The notes beneath the pieces are model-generated. The model saw nothing but the letters and a program-made list of their open reading frames with translations, ran no database searches and had not been told where the DNA came from. From NCBI RefSeq assembly GCF_000428065.1, contig NZ_ATZF01000003.1, forward strand, positions 235,130-299,129: DNA of 64,000 nt, in the 5' to 3' direction. Below, piece by piece: positions 9,731 to 18,662 of this stretch. The position numbers and the translations under genes were made by a program. Source of the DNA: Shimazuella kribbensis DSM 45090 (GTDB taxonomy: Bacteria > Bacillota > Bacilli > Thermoactinomycetales > Thermoactinomycetaceae). Every line of letters starts with the position of its first letter. Within the stretch, counting starts at the first letter, position 1.

Positions 9731-9763
9731 AAAAACAGGTGAACCATGGATCACCTGTTTTGT
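9731..9763 (-). terminator. Terminator after mltG
   Basis: AAACAGGTGA and TCACCTGTTT form a 10-bp stem with an 8-nt loop directly after the mltG stop. On the minus strand it ends in TTTTTATTT. Confidence 0.75.
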
Positions 9764-9767
9764 CTCT

Positions 9768-10814
9768 CTACTTTTTAGATTTCTCATTTTTATTACTCTG
9801 TTCGATTTTAACTAGTTGTTCTTTATAGGTCTTACTGAAGAAGTGGGTATTGGTGCCATCCTGTTTTGTCACATAGAACAGATAGGAATGTGCACTTGGT
9901 TTTAACGCTGCTTCTAATGCTTCAATCCCTGGATTGGAAATCGGACCTGGCGGTAATCCTTTAATTTGGTATGTATTATAGGGACTATTTAATTTCTTAT
10001 CGTTACTTTTCAGTCTTTTTTTCACTACTCCATTCAAACTATAGGCATAAATAATGGATGCATCTACTTGAAGTATCATGTTAATTCGAAGACGGTTGTG
10101 AATCACACCAGAGATAATGGGCAATTCAGAACGAACCTGCCCTTCTCTTTCTATGAGAGAAGCTATCGTAATCCATTGGTCAATATTAAATTTAGTATTA
10201 CTCAGCTTATTTCTTGCATCTAGTTTTTTCATACGGCTTGCAAATTGATCCACCATTTCGTTGACGATTGCTTCGCCAGTATCCCCTTTTTGAAACTGGT
10301 ATGTACTCGGGAAAAGATATCCTTCCAATTTGTATTTTCGTGTTGGTGCTTTCTGAATTTCTTGTTCGAAATTCCATAAATCCTTATTATTTGGGCGATT
10401 AACCGCTTGTAGAAATTCAGTCTTAGAAAATCCTTTTTTAGCTAAGATATCTGCTATTTCATTTACTGTTTTACCTTCTGGAATAGTGACTTTGATAAGA
10501 TCCTGTTTCCCAATCGCAATCTTATTTAATATTCCAATTAAATTTTCATTTGGTTTGATCTCATAGGAGCCTGCTAACAGTTTTGTCTTTTGCAAATAAG
10601 CGGCATAGTAACGAAAAAACCAATCTTCTCGAATGAGATTTTTGCTTTTTAATATACTTCCTATTTGTTTTAGGGAAGAATCTGGTTCAATATCAATTTG
10701 CACCGCTTTCGATCGGGAAGGAGACTCCAATGTCCAATCGATAAAGTAGTATGCTAATCCGATCCAACCAGCAAGTAGAACTAGTGTCATTAATATTCGA
10801 AGAAACCACTTCAT
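9768..10814 (-). CDS. mltG: Endolytic murein transglycosylase MltG (YceG-like)
   Basis: Membrane-bound lytic transglycosylase that cuts nascent glycan strands and sets their length. 348 residues from MKWFLRILMTLV, with AGAGGAAG 7 nt upstream; the open frame extends 14 codons further without a site. One N-terminal transmembrane helix is followed by a LysM-like region and the YceG catalytic domain with KLEGYLFPSTYQ and ASLIEREGQ, whose Glu (about residue 222) is the expected catalytic residue. The ending GLPPGPISNPGIEALEAAL is diagnostic. It is the most downstream gene of the alaS-to-mltG block on this strand, as in B. subtilis (yrrL). Confidence 0.93.
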   Translation of the reverse strand: MKWFLRILMTLVLLAGWIGLAYYFIDWTLESPSRSKAVQIDIEPDSSLKQIGSILKSKNLIREDWFFRYYAAYLQKTKLLAGSYEIKPNENLIGILNKIAIGKQDLIKVTIPEGKTVNEIADILAKKGFSKTEFLQAVNRPNNKDLWNFEQEIQKAPTRKYKLEGYLFPSTYQFQKGDTGEAIVNEMVDQFASRMKKLDARNKLSNTKFNIDQWITIASLIEREGQVRSELPIISGVIHNRLRINMILQVDASIIYAYSLNGVVKKRLKSNDKKLNSPYNTYQIKGLPPGPISNPGIEALEAALKPSAHSYLFYVTKQDGTNTHFFSKTYKEQLVKIEQSNKNEKSKK

Positions 10815-10924
10815 CAATAACTTCCTCTCATGTAACCTACCCACAAAAGTTATCACTTTTATGTGGACCCAAGAATGGGAGTTGAATAAAGTGCTAGTCT
10901 TTATGTTAACATACTTAAAAATAA

Positions 10925-10952
10925 AAATAACGAGGAATATTCCTCGTTATTT
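10925..10952 (-). terminator. Terminator after the 90-residue gene
   Basis: AAATAACGAGGA-ATAT-TCCTCGTTATTT, a perfect 12-bp stem overlapping the end of the next gene's stop region. It probably closes the alaS-proximal transcript on the minus strand, which would leave mltG with its own promoter in 10815-10924. Confidence 0.65.
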
Positions 10953-10953
10953 G

Positions 10954-11226
10954 TCAATCGTAGTAAGTATGGAGATGGTAATGAATGGCATCCATCACAT
11001 TTTCCCATTCCGAAACAGTCTCAATGTCGCTGATCTGTCCCTGATCAAATACTTTATATAAGTATGCTTCGCCAACTCTCTGATGCGTATGTTGCATTAA
11101 GGCATAGTGAACCCCATTTACTTCTACCTCATGAAGAACTTTTAGTTTCTCCTGTCCCTTAGACTTACTGTTTACATATGACAGACCATCTTCTAATGTA
11201 TCGCGTAAATGAGTCACTTCTTTCAT
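10954..11226 (-). CDS. Small hypothetical protein in the ruvX cluster
   Basis: 90 residues, starting MKEVTHLRDTLEDGLSYVN, with a very good AAGGAG site. The middle part (KLKVLHEVEVNGVHYALMQHT...AYLYKV) has the alternating beta pattern of DUF1292-like small proteins and may be a distant relative of its upstream neighbour. It is 12 nt behind that gene, so the two are co-transcribed. Function unknown. Confidence 0.7.
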   Translation of the reverse strand: MKEVTHLRDTLEDGLSYVNSKSKGQEKLKVLHEVEVNGVHYALMQHTHQRVGEAYLYKVFDQGQISDIETVSEWENVMDAIHYHLHTYYD

Positions 11227-11238
11227 TATTGCCTCTCC

Positions 11239-11514
11239 TTAAATCTGCTCGGAATCCATTAGGGTTTGCAGTACTTCTTCTAGCATTTCCCATTCTTCAT
11301 CATCTTCTACAGGTGCTAGCACAAGATTATCGCCTTCTTCTGCATAACGGAAGGGATAAACATCTTGTTCTTCTTCATCTGCATCATTGGCAGGTACCAA
11401 GAAAACATATTTGATACCAGTCGAAGGATTTTCAAAATAAGAAACTACCTCAAAATCCTCTTCTACGCCGTCTTCTTGTGTTATTGTTATGATTTCTACT
11501 TCTGGTTCTGTCAT
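11239..11514 (-). CDS. yrzB: DUF1292 family protein (YrzB)
   Basis: 91 residues, very acidic. The sequence EPEVEIITITQEDGVEEDFEVVSYF, then KYVFLVPA and VYPFRYAEEGDNLVLAPVEDDEEW, fits DUF1292/YrzB. The gene begins 2 nt after the ruvX stop, and its GGGGG site overlaps that stop. Position between ruvX and mltG is the same as in B. subtilis. No biochemical role is known. Confidence 0.88.
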   Translation of the reverse strand: MTEPEVEIITITQEDGVEEDFEVVSYFENPSTGIKYVFLVPANDADEEEQDVYPFRYAEEGDNLVLAPVEDDEEWEMLEEVLQTLMDSEQI

Positions 11515-11516
11515 TA

Positions 11517-11936
11517 TTATTTCCCCCTATTTGCATCTAAATAGCCTTGTAAGATCCATTGTGCGGCTACTTGATCCACTACCTGTTTTCGTTTTTTTCT
11601 GCTTACATCAGCCTTGATTAAAGACTTCTGTGCAGCTGCAGTGGAGAGGCGCTCGTCCCATAATTCTACAGGAAGAGCATAACGCTCCTCTAACTTAACT
11701 GCAACCATCTTGCTCGCTTCACCTTTTGGTCCTACGGAGCCATCCATATTTCGTGGAAAACCGATGACAATTTTACCTACTTCATATTCTTGGATAAGGG
11801 TATCTAGACGATACAGCCAATCAGGGGTTTGTTTTTTGTCAATTACTTCTAATCCTTGCGCTGTTAACCCTAAAAGATCACTCAAAGCAATGCCAATACG
11901 CCTTTCACCCAAATCTAAAGCTAAAATTCGCACCAT
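11517..11936 (-). CDS. ruvX: RuvX/YqgF family Holliday-junction resolvase-like protein
   Basis: 139 residues, full length. RNase H fold: RILALDLGERRIGIALSD carries the first catalytic Asp, KIVIGFPRNMDGSVGPK the family signature, and LWDERLSTAAA the second acidic site. Family members have been linked to Holliday-junction cleavage and to pre-16S rRNA 5'-end processing. Part of the alaS-ireB-ruvX-yrzB operon, B. subtilis yrrK. Confidence 0.95.
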   Translation of the reverse strand: MVRILALDLGERRIGIALSDLLGLTAQGLEVIDKKQTPDWLYRLDTLIQEYEVGKIVIGFPRNMDGSVGPKGEASKMVAVKLEERYALPVELWDERLSTAAAQKSLIKADVSRKKRKQVVDQVAAQWILQGYLDANRGK

Positions 11937-12022
11937 CTAAAACGGTCCCTCTTTACTCAACTGCCAAAAAACCTTTGTCTATGGAAAAACATGAGTTTCA
12001 ACATTTGACAGGAAATATGAAA

Positions 12023-12271
12023 TTATTGGTCTGGGTTCAGATACGATTTTACCAATTCTTCAATGATATCATCTCTATCCACGCTTTTGATTAACGCTCT
12101 TGCTTGATTATGACGCGGAATGTATGCAGGATCTCCTGAAATCAGGTAACCTACAATTTGATTGATAGGATTGTATCCTTTTTCCTCTAAAGAATGGTAA
12201 ACAAGTGTTAGTATTTGCTTTACACTTGACTTATTCCCCAGTTGAAACTGAAACTTTCTCGTTTCATCCAC
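12023..12271 (-). CDS. ireB: IreB family regulatory phosphoprotein (YrzL)
   Basis: 82 residues. [49 protein letters not shown] is diagnostic of the IreB/UPF0297 family, whose enterococcal member is a substrate of the PASTA kinase IreK and affects cephalosporin tolerance. GTG start; the nearest ATG upstream (in another frame) runs into a stop. Located between alaS and ruvX as in most Bacillota. Confidence 0.95.
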   Translation of the reverse strand: MDETRKFQFQLGNKSSVKQILTLVYHSLEEKGYNPINQIVGYLISGDPAYIPRHNQARALIKSVDRDDIIEELVKSYLNPDQ

Positions 12272-12327
12272 GGATCATCTCAGCTCCTTTTTTCTGTGTG
12301 GATCAGCAGCTACTTACCTTTTCGGTT

Positions 12328-14958
12328 TTAAGCTCGAATGTCCTTTTTTTCTGCTACCCAAACTTGAACTTGTTGTAGTGCTTCTTGCAATTTTTCGGGT
12401 TGTTTTCCACCTGCTTGAGCCATGTTGGGACGACCTCCACCCCCGCCGCCACAGATCGAAGCAACCTCTTTTATTAATTTACCCGCATGAAAGCCTTTTT
12501 GAACATAATTTTGCGAAATAGATGCAACTAAATTCACTTTTTCATCATGAATGGCTCCAAGTACAATAATACCATCCCTTTTTGCTTTTAGATCATCCAT
12601 TAATTTACGAAGACTGTCCATATCTGGAACATCTACTTTTACAGCTAAAACTGGAACTTCATCCACTTCCACCCACTGATTTTGTAATTCTACAGCAGCG
12701 GATTGACTCTGCTTTGCTAACAAGGATTCATTTGTATGCGTCAATTCTTTTACTGAGTCCTGCAATTGAACGATACGAGTAGGTACATCTTTTGTATTCG
12801 TTTTTAATAACTCTGCGCTTGCTTTTAGTAGGGAAAGTTGTTGTTCCAAATACTCAAAGGCACGTTTTCCTGTAGCAGCTTCGATTCTTCTGATGCCGGA
12901 ACCAATACCGCTTTCGCTCAAAATCTTGAACATGCCTATTTCACTTGTATTTTGGACATGGGTTCCTCCACAAAGTTCCAAGCTGTAATCTCCTACTTGT
13001 ACGACACGGACATCTGCCTTGTATTTTTCCCCAAAAAGAGCCATTGCACCCATTGCCTTTGCTTCTTCCAAAGGTTGTACCGTAGTTGTTACAGGAGTAT
13101 GCATCCAAATCTGTTCATTTACCTTTTGCTCCACTAATTGAATCTCCGTTTCAGACATTGCTCCAATATGAGAAAAATCAAAACGCAAACGATCAGGTGA
13201 AACAAGTGAACCTGCTTGGTTTACATGATTGCCTAGTACTTCTTTTAATGCTTTATGAAGTAAATGCGTAGCTGTATGGTTTTTCACCGTCGCTTGACGA
13301 AGTTTTGTCGCTATCTGTGCTTTTGCCTCATCTCCAATTCGAAGAATCCCTTTTTTTATTTCCACAGATAGCAAGTGTTCTTCATGAGGACCTTTTTGCA
13401 CGTCGGTGACTTCAATCCGTGCATCTTTTGTCTCTACGCTTCCTAAATCAGCTACTTGTCCACCACTTTCTGCATAGAAAGGAGATTCTTTCAGTACAAT
13501 GATACCTTTATCCCCTTCCAATAAACTATCTACTTCTCCATCTTTTATCACTGCAACAACAGATGTTACACTAGAATCTTGCTCATATCCAACAAAAACG
13601 GTTTCTACATCTAAATTTGCTATAGCCCCGCCTTGAACTTGCATACTTTGTCCATCTGACCTAGCAGCACGTGCACGCTCGCGTTGTCTTTGCATTTCTT
13701 CTTCAAATGCATCACGATCTACAGACAATTCATGCTCTCTTGCGAAGTCTTCTGTTAAATCAAGCGGAAAACCGTACGTATCATATAGCTTGAAGGCTTC
13801 TAAACCTGTTAAACTGCTACGATTTTCTTCTTTTGCTTTCGCTACCCATTCATCTAGGATCCGAAGCCCTTCGGATAAAGTCTCAAGGAATCGTTCTTCT
13901 TCACCCCGTATGACTTTTTGGATAAAGTCTTGCTGTTCATATGGTTCAGGGTAGAAATCTTTCATAATATCCGCAACAACACTAGTCAATTCAAATAGGA
14001 AAGGACGCTTCAAGCCAAGTTTTCTTCCATAACGCACAGCTCGACGCAACAAACGGCGAAGTACATAACCACGTCCCTCATTGGAAGGCAATACTCCATC
14101 AGCTATCGCAAATACAACTGTTCTTGCGTGTTCGGCAATCACTTTCAGGGCAATATCCACTTCTTCTGAAGTGCCATACGTTACACCAGCTTGCTTGCAG
14201 ACTGCCTGAATAGTGGGTTGAAATAATTCCGTATCATAGTTCGTTGGCACATCTTGCATGACAGATGCCATACGCTCTAATCCCATGCCTGTATCAATAT
14301 TTTTGTTCGGTAACGGTGTATAGGAACCATCTGGATTATGATTAAATTGGGAGAAAACCAAGTTCCAAATCTCTAAAAATCGAGCATTTTCCCCTCCAGC
14401 ATAACACTCCGGGTCGCTCAAATCGCCATAAGCATCCCCACGGTCAATAAAGATTTCCGAATTTGGTCCACTTGGACCTTCTCCAATATCCCAGAAGTTT
14501 TCTTTTAGTTTTACAATACGACTCTCAGGCAAACCAATTGCTTCATGCCAATGTTGGTATGCTTCTTCATCATCCGGATGAACAGTCACATGTAATTTCT
14601 CTGCAGGAAGTCCCATCCATTTTGGGCTGGTAAGAAATTCCCAAGCCCATTCAATTGCTTCTTTCTTGAAATATTCTCCAATAGAGAAATTACCCAACAT
14701 CTCGAAAAATGTATGGTGTCTTGCAGTGTACCCTACGTTTTCAATATCGTTGGTTCGAATCGATTTCTGTGCATTTACGATCCTTGGATTTTCTGGAACC
14801 AAGCGACCATCAAAATATTTCTTTAACGTTGCTACTCCCGAGTTGATCCACAAAAGACTAGGATCATCTACCGGAACAAGTGATGCACTTGGTTCAATCT
14901 GGTGACCCTTTTCCACAAAGAAATCCAAAAACTTACGACGTATTTCATTTGCTTTCAT
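12328..14958 (-). CDS. alaS: Alanyl-tRNA synthetase
   Basis: Charges tRNA-Ala in the cytoplasm. 876 residues, normal length. Class II core with [18 protein letters not shown] near residue 80 and the tRNA-recognition region, then the editing domain with the zinc-site motifs [11 protein letters not shown] and ELCGGTHV, and the C-terminal glycine-rich [17 protein letters not shown] (DHHA1 domain). The AAAGGGTG site lies just before ATG 14958. Expression is controlled by the T-box leader at 14962-15245. Confidence 0.98.
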   Translation of the reverse strand: MKANEIRRKFLDFFVEKGHQIEPSASLVPVDDPSLLWINSGVATLKKYFDGRLVPENPRIVNAQKSIRTNDIENVGYTARHHTFFEMLGNFSIGEYFKKEAIEWAWEFLTSPKWMGLPAEKLHVTVHPDDEEAYQHWHEAIGLPESRIVKLKENFWDIGEGPSGPNSEIFIDRGDAYGDLSDPECYAGGENARFLEIWNLVFSQFNHNPDGSYTPLPNKNIDTGMGLERMASVMQDVPTNYDTELFQPTIQAVCKQAGVTYGTSEEVDIALKVIAEHARTVVFAIADGVLPSNEGRGYVLRRLLRRAVRYGRKLGLKRPFLFELTSVVADIMKDFYPEPYEQQDFIQKVIRGEEERFLETLSEGLRILDEWVAKAKEENRSSLTGLEAFKLYDTYGFPLDLTEDFAREHELSVDRDAFEEEMQRQRERARAARSDGQSMQVQGGAIANLDVETVFVGYEQDSSVTSVVAVIKDGEVDSLLEGDKGIIVLKESPFYAESGGQVADLGSVETKDARIEVTDVQKGPHEEHLLSVEIKKGILRIGDEAKAQIATKLRQATVKNHTATHLLHKALKEVLGNHVNQAGSLVSPDRLRFDFSHIGAMSETEIQLVEQKVNEQIWMHTPVTTTVQPLEEAKAMGAMALFGEKYKADVRVVQVGDYSLELCGGTHVQNTSEIGMFKILSESGIGSGIRRIEAATGKRAFEYLEQQLSLLKASAELLKTNTKDVPTRIVQLQDSVKELTHTNESLLAKQSQSAAVELQNQWVEVDEVPVLAVKVDVPDMDSLRKLMDDLKAKRDGIIVLGAIHDEKVNLVASISQNYVQKGFHAGKLIKEVASICGGGGGGRPNMAQAGGKQPEKLQEALQQVQVWVAEKKDIRA

Positions 14959-14961
14959 CTT

Positions 14962-15245
14962 TTACACCCTTTCTCAAATGGAAAACCGTTTTTGAATCCG
15001 ATACAAAAAAGAGCCTACTCATCCCCTCAAAAGGGACGAGCAAGCCCGTGGTACCACCCTAATTACTACGATTGTAGTCTCTTCCTGTATCGATAACGGC
15101 AATGCCGGCAGTGATTAGCTGCTACCTATAGAACTGGCTACCTTCATACCATCACTGAGAAAACCTTTCAGCCTAGGGCTTTCCTCTCTTACAGTCAAAT
15201 ATGAAGCTTGGTTCTACGAATGATTGCAATATAGAATTATCGTTA
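14962..15245 (-). promoter_or_regulatory. T-box leader of alaS
   Basis: On the minus strand the leader has the T-box core AGGGTGGTACCACGGG at 15045-15060, followed by a terminator hairpin (CTCRTCCC type stem) and a T-run at about 15005-15040. A -10 box TATAAT lies at about 15247-15252 on the minus strand. Uncharged tRNA-Ala is expected to stabilise the antiterminator and allow alaS transcription (established for this riboregulator class). I could not fix the specifier codon with certainty. Confidence 0.92.
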
Positions 15246-15549
15246 CTATTATACACAAAAAGTACAAAAAAACTATAGTTTTTGGTTAGATAGTTTTTAT
15301 AGGACAAGTGGCATTCAACCCTACTGGTAAAACCGGCGGAACACCAGTCAGGAGGACAGGGCTCAACTGGAACAGAAATACGGAACTCCCAACAACTAGG
15401 ACTGGTTTAAAATAACCTTCTAGAAGTGTCTAAAATCTATTCGAAATTATCTAATTAGTGTTTACTAAATAGAAAATTAGAATAATAAAAGCAGATTCTA
15501 TGTTGCATGAGTCTGCTCTTACTATGAGAATATGTATTTTTCGGAAAAT
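15246..15549. other. Intergenic region with an unexplained GC-richer block
   Basis: Within AT-rich flanks, 15300-15412 is much richer in GC and contains CCAGTC (about 15349) and its complement GACTGG (about 15400). On the plus strand it can be read for about 36 codons without a stop (QVAFNPTGKTGGTPVRRTG...), but there is no start or ribosome-binding site. It could be a gene remnant or a small RNA; I cannot decide. Confidence 0.35.
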
Positions 15550-15939
15550 CTATTCTGCTAAATCATCCACTTCATGGCCAATCCGTGCAATCGTCTGGCG
15601 TAAGCTATCTGTCATTTCACCAGAAAACCTTTTTTCTTTCCCCATTAATACCGACACCTCACAAGGCGTAACTTGTGTTGTCTTCATCATAATTCCATTA
15701 CCTAAATCAGAAAAAACAAGCCTTTGCATTGCTTCTTCGGATTCGAAATGTGTTTCCATTATAAGTTCAATTCCATTTAGTTCTTTTGAAATATCAGGAC
15801 TAATATGAGAGATACTAGTCAAATCTGTACAAATAATCCCAGGTATTTTATGAATCGCAGGATAAACTTCCTCAGTGTAAAATTTCAGTAGAGCATTCAG
15901 ATCCTCGATATTTTTGAAAATGGTAAGTGTTTTAATCAT
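15550..15939 (-). CDS. Hypothetical dimeric alpha/beta-barrel-like protein
   Basis: 129 residues from MIKTLTIFKN, with GAGGTG upstream; the longer frame starting 10 codons earlier has no site. The pattern of short beta strand, helix (LNALLKFYTEEVYPAI), PGIICTDLTSIS and IELIMETHFESEEAMQRLV resembles the EthD/ABM ferredoxin-like fold, in which a ~100-residue barrel forms from two strands-helix units. It stands beside a P450 gene in divergent orientation, so a role in the same oxidation pathway is possible but unproven. Confidence 0.6.
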   Translation of the reverse strand: MIKTLTIFKNIEDLNALLKFYTEEVYPAIHKIPGIICTDLTSISHISPDISKELNGIELIMETHFESEEAMQRLVFSDLGNGIMMKTTQVTPCEVSVLMGKEKRFSGEMTDSLRQTIARIGHEVDDLAE

Positions 15940-16245
15940 ATCTTCAAGTTCACCTCTTTTGTTCATCAAAGATGTAAGTCTTTGTGTACGCTATTTATAA
16001 TAAATACAGATGAATGAATATATTTTTCGGAAAATGATAGTTATATTTTTTTTGTTATATGTTTTGAATTTTTCATGAAAAGCTAGCTAGTTTAAGAGTA
16101 TGTTTCATCCGATTCATGTTTTTAATTTATCAAATTTTAGCATAAATAGAAAGATTATTTTTATTAATTATAATACAAATGCCGTTTTCTATTATTGTTA
16201 TTTCTAATTAATAATTTTTTATTTCATTTTTTTTGAATATTAATT

Positions 16246-16251
16246 TATAAT
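16246..16251 (+). promoter_or_regulatory. -10 box upstream of the P450 gene
   Basis: TATAAT in a very AT-rich stretch, 10 nt before ATG 16261 and about 40 nt before the preferred TTG start. The -35 is not clear. The position argues that the mRNA begins close to 16258, which makes ATG 16261 an almost leaderless start. Confidence 0.5.
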
Positions 16252-16290
16252 GGAATATAGATGAAAATTTTGAAATTTGGAGGAACTAGT

Positions 16291-17457
16291 TTGAAACATT
16301 CCATTGCTAATCCCTTTCCATGGTTTAAAAAAATGACTGCTGAAAGCCCCGTCGTTTACGATACAGATTATGAACACTTTTTTGGTTCAAAAGGAACATG
16401 GCATGTTTTTCGCTATGATGATGTACAAAGAGTATTAGGAGATTATGAAAACTTTTCCGCTGAGTATCTTCCTAAAGTGGAAGAAAGTCCGTTAACAAAA
16501 GCATTAACAACGAATGATCCCCCTTATCATACGAAGCTTCGTTCATTAGTGTCCAAAGCTTTTACGCCAAAAGCAATTGAAGATATGAAACCTTGGATTG
16601 AAGAGATCACCAATGAACTACTAGATAAAGTCGCCGAACAAGGTGAGATGGATATCGTAAGAGATTTAGCAACTCCTGTACCCATCCAAGTTATTGCAAA
16701 AATGTTAGGAGTCCCCTATGAAGATCGAGAAAAATTTAAATATTGGTCTATCATCCTTATCAAACAACCGTCGGAAGTAGAAGGCGGAATCGAAGGTTAT
16801 TTCCTAGCTCAGCAAGAGATGGGGCAATATTTTACAGAAATGATTACAAAACGTCAGAAGAATCCAACGAATGATCTGATCTCTCATCTTGTACAAGCAG
16901 AAGTAGATGGCGAAAAATTGTCAATCAAAGAGTTAATAGCTTTTTGTATTCTCTTATTAGTAGCTGGAAATGAAACCACTACCAATCTGATTAATAATTC
17001 CCTGCTTACCTTAACCGAAAATCCCGAAGTGCAAGAACATCTTTCCCAACATCCAAAAGATATTGGAAAAGCAATCGAGGAAGCATTGCGATTCCGGTCC
17101 CCAGTTCAATATATGACCCGTATTGCTGCTAAAGATACTCAACTAGGGGGGCAATTGATTAAAAAAGGTGACTTACTCAATGCTTGGATCGGATCTGCTA
17201 ACCGTGATGAATCCAAGTTTGAAAATGCTGATCAGTTTGATCTTCATCGAACCAATTTGAGACATACGAGCTTTGGACATGGAATTCATTATTGTTTGGG
17301 ATCGCCTCTGGCCCGTTTAGAAGCAAACATTGTACTTAGAATTTTGCTTGAACGGTTCAAACAATTTCAACTCAAGTTTGATAGACCAATAACGATGAAC
17401 CCAACTGCTCTTATGTACTCTATCAAGGAGTTGCCAGTGGTTTTCCAAAAACGGTAA
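16291..17457 (+). CDS. Cytochrome P450 (CYP109-like)
   Basis: Heme-thiolate monooxygenase, 388 residues from TTG 16291, chosen because GGAGG sits 7 nt upstream; ATG 16261 is in frame and adds ten residues. All class landmarks are present: I-helix AGNETTTN, EALRFRSP with the ExxR pair, and FGHGIHYCLG with the heme-ligating Cys near residue 335. The text HPFPW-like start, NDPPYHTKLRSLVSKAFTP and the C-terminal region resemble CYP109B1 (B. subtilis YjiB), an enzyme with broad fatty-acid and terpenoid substrates. No ferredoxin partner gene is nearby. Substrate unknown. Confidence 0.92.
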   Translation: MKHSIANPFPWFKKMTAESPVVYDTDYEHFFGSKGTWHVFRYDDVQRVLGDYENFSAEYLPKVEESPLTKALTTNDPPYHTKLRSLVSKAFTPKAIEDMKPWIEEITNELLDKVAEQGEMDIVRDLATPVPIQVIAKMLGVPYEDREKFKYWSIILIKQPSEVEGGIEGYFLAQQEMGQYFTEMITKRQKNPTNDLISHLVQAEVDGEKLSIKELIAFCILLLVAGNETTTNLINNSLLTLTENPEVQEHLSQHPKDIGKAIEEALRFRSPVQYMTRIAAKDTQLGGQLIKKGDLLNAWIGSANRDESKFENADQFDLHRTNLRHTSFGHGIHYCLGSPLARLEANIVLRILLERFKQFQLKFDRPITMNPTALMYSIKELPVVFQKR

Positions 17458-17942
17458 AAAGCCTAATGCACTCCGTACGACAGTGCACCTTGCCACCCAG
17501 ACAACTGACGAATATGAATTAGATGAGAATGAACTGCACTTTTCATTGTTAGACACACCTGACAAATGAAGGTGCAATTTTTCTATGATCAAGTATTTAT
17601 TAGAACGATGAACGAATACTACAAAAAAATGGAAAAGTATCGATTCACCCAACAAAACTCAAGTTCATTTGAATACTAAAAAGTTACTGACTAGTGACAG
17701 GGTGCTACTATAGACTGCAAAGAAATCGTAATCCTCCTCACCCCTGTCCCTTATTCCTATAAAATTTAAAACCCAACAAATGTTTCGTTTTTTAATCTAA
17801 ATTAAATTTGAATATAAACAGCTATATGAATATTGTCTTCTAGTAAAACTCACGGAAGTATCATCATGGTTCCTTGAATTGCTATTCCTATAAGCCTACA
17901 ATAAGAGGAAGATAATTACTTGAAAGGGAGCTAGAAGATGGA
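17458..17942. other. Intergenic region, no clear gene
   Basis: The first 180 bp have higher GC and contain a short frame GTG CAC CTT GCC ACC ... ending at TGA near 17570 (about 28 codons, acidic), without a ribosome-binding site. The rest is AT-rich and must hold the promoter of the TetR gene. A minus-strand frame at 17317-17655 overlaps the P450 3' end and looks like a shadow. Nothing is convincing. Confidence 0.35.
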
Positions 17943-18542
17943 ATGCCTAAGATCGTAAATCATGAAACTCGCAAAAAAGAGATCATGCAAGCAACATGGG
18001 GAATCATCGAAACCAAAGGAATAGAAGAGGTTTCTGTGAGGAAAATCGCGGACGTGATGAACCTTTCGACTGGCTCTATACGGTACTATTTCTCTACTCA
18101 AAATGAACTTCTGCGATATTGCATTCGTATGGCTGGTGAAAATGTACATCACCATATTTTATCTCATATAGACTTATCGTTATCACGCAATGAAGTAGTG
18201 GATCAAATGGTAGCCCAAATTTTGCCTATGGAAGAAACAGGTCAAAGAAACATGGCTGTATGGTATTCGATAATCACATACACGAACAAAAATCCAGGCC
18301 TTTCAGATATATCGATTGGTATTTTTCAATACATGCAGCATATGCAAGCGACATACATAGATATATTGAAACAGGGTAACTTTTTAGATGAATCTCTAGA
18401 CTTAGAAATTGAAATAGAGCGATTACACGCATTAGTGACTGGTTTGTCTACTCACTGGAATCTTGATCCTAGAACCAAAACCAAAAACATTATCAGAAAG
18501 ACGCTTCAAATACATTTGTTATCGATATGTAAACAGGACTAA
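17943..18542 (+). CDS. TetR family transcriptional regulator
   Basis: 199 residues. The N-terminal helix-turn-helix reads IMQATWGIIETKGIEEVSVRKIADVMNLSTGSIRYYFSTQNELL, a clear TetR DNA-binding domain; the C-terminal helical domain is variable and gives no ligand. AAAGGGAG precedes ATG. A 28-bp perfect palindrome 47 bp after its stop, ahead of the acyltransferase gene, is the likely operator, so the two genes probably form a regulator-target pair. Confidence 0.9.
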   Translation: MPKIVNHETRKKEIMQATWGIIETKGIEEVSVRKIADVMNLSTGSIRYYFSTQNELLRYCIRMAGENVHHHILSHIDLSLSRNEVVDQMVAQILPMEETGQRNMAVWYSIITYTNKNPGLSDISIGIFQYMQHMQATYIDILKQGNFLDESLDLEIEIERLHALVTGLSTHWNLDPRTKTKNIIRKTLQIHLLSICKQD

Positions 18543-18588
18543 GCTTTTTCTTTTCCAACACCCTGTTTTTATATCGATTTTTACTTGA

Positions 18589-18616
18589 TTTTTTTATCAC
18601 ATATGTGATAAAAAAA
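18589..18616. promoter_or_regulatory. 28-bp perfect palindrome, candidate TetR operator
   Basis: Centre CACAT|ATGTG, flanked by TAT/ATA and runs of seven T and seven A; every base pairs across the dyad. It lies between the TetR gene and the acyltransferase gene. An alternative reading is a weak bidirectional terminator, since it also has T- and A-runs; the low GC content and the position before a promoter favour an operator. Confidence 0.6.
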
Positions 18617-18662
18617 TATTATCAATTTGTATTATGTACTACATGTTAAAGGACGTGACATC

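Noticed and set aside
15300..15412. Riboswitch, SRP RNA or tmRNA in the GC-rich block
   Set aside because: None of the conserved motifs of the classes I know are present; kept only as an unexplained block.
17317..17655. 112-residue minus-strand frame
   Set aside because: Overlaps the P450 C-terminus in antisense and lacks a ribosome-binding site.
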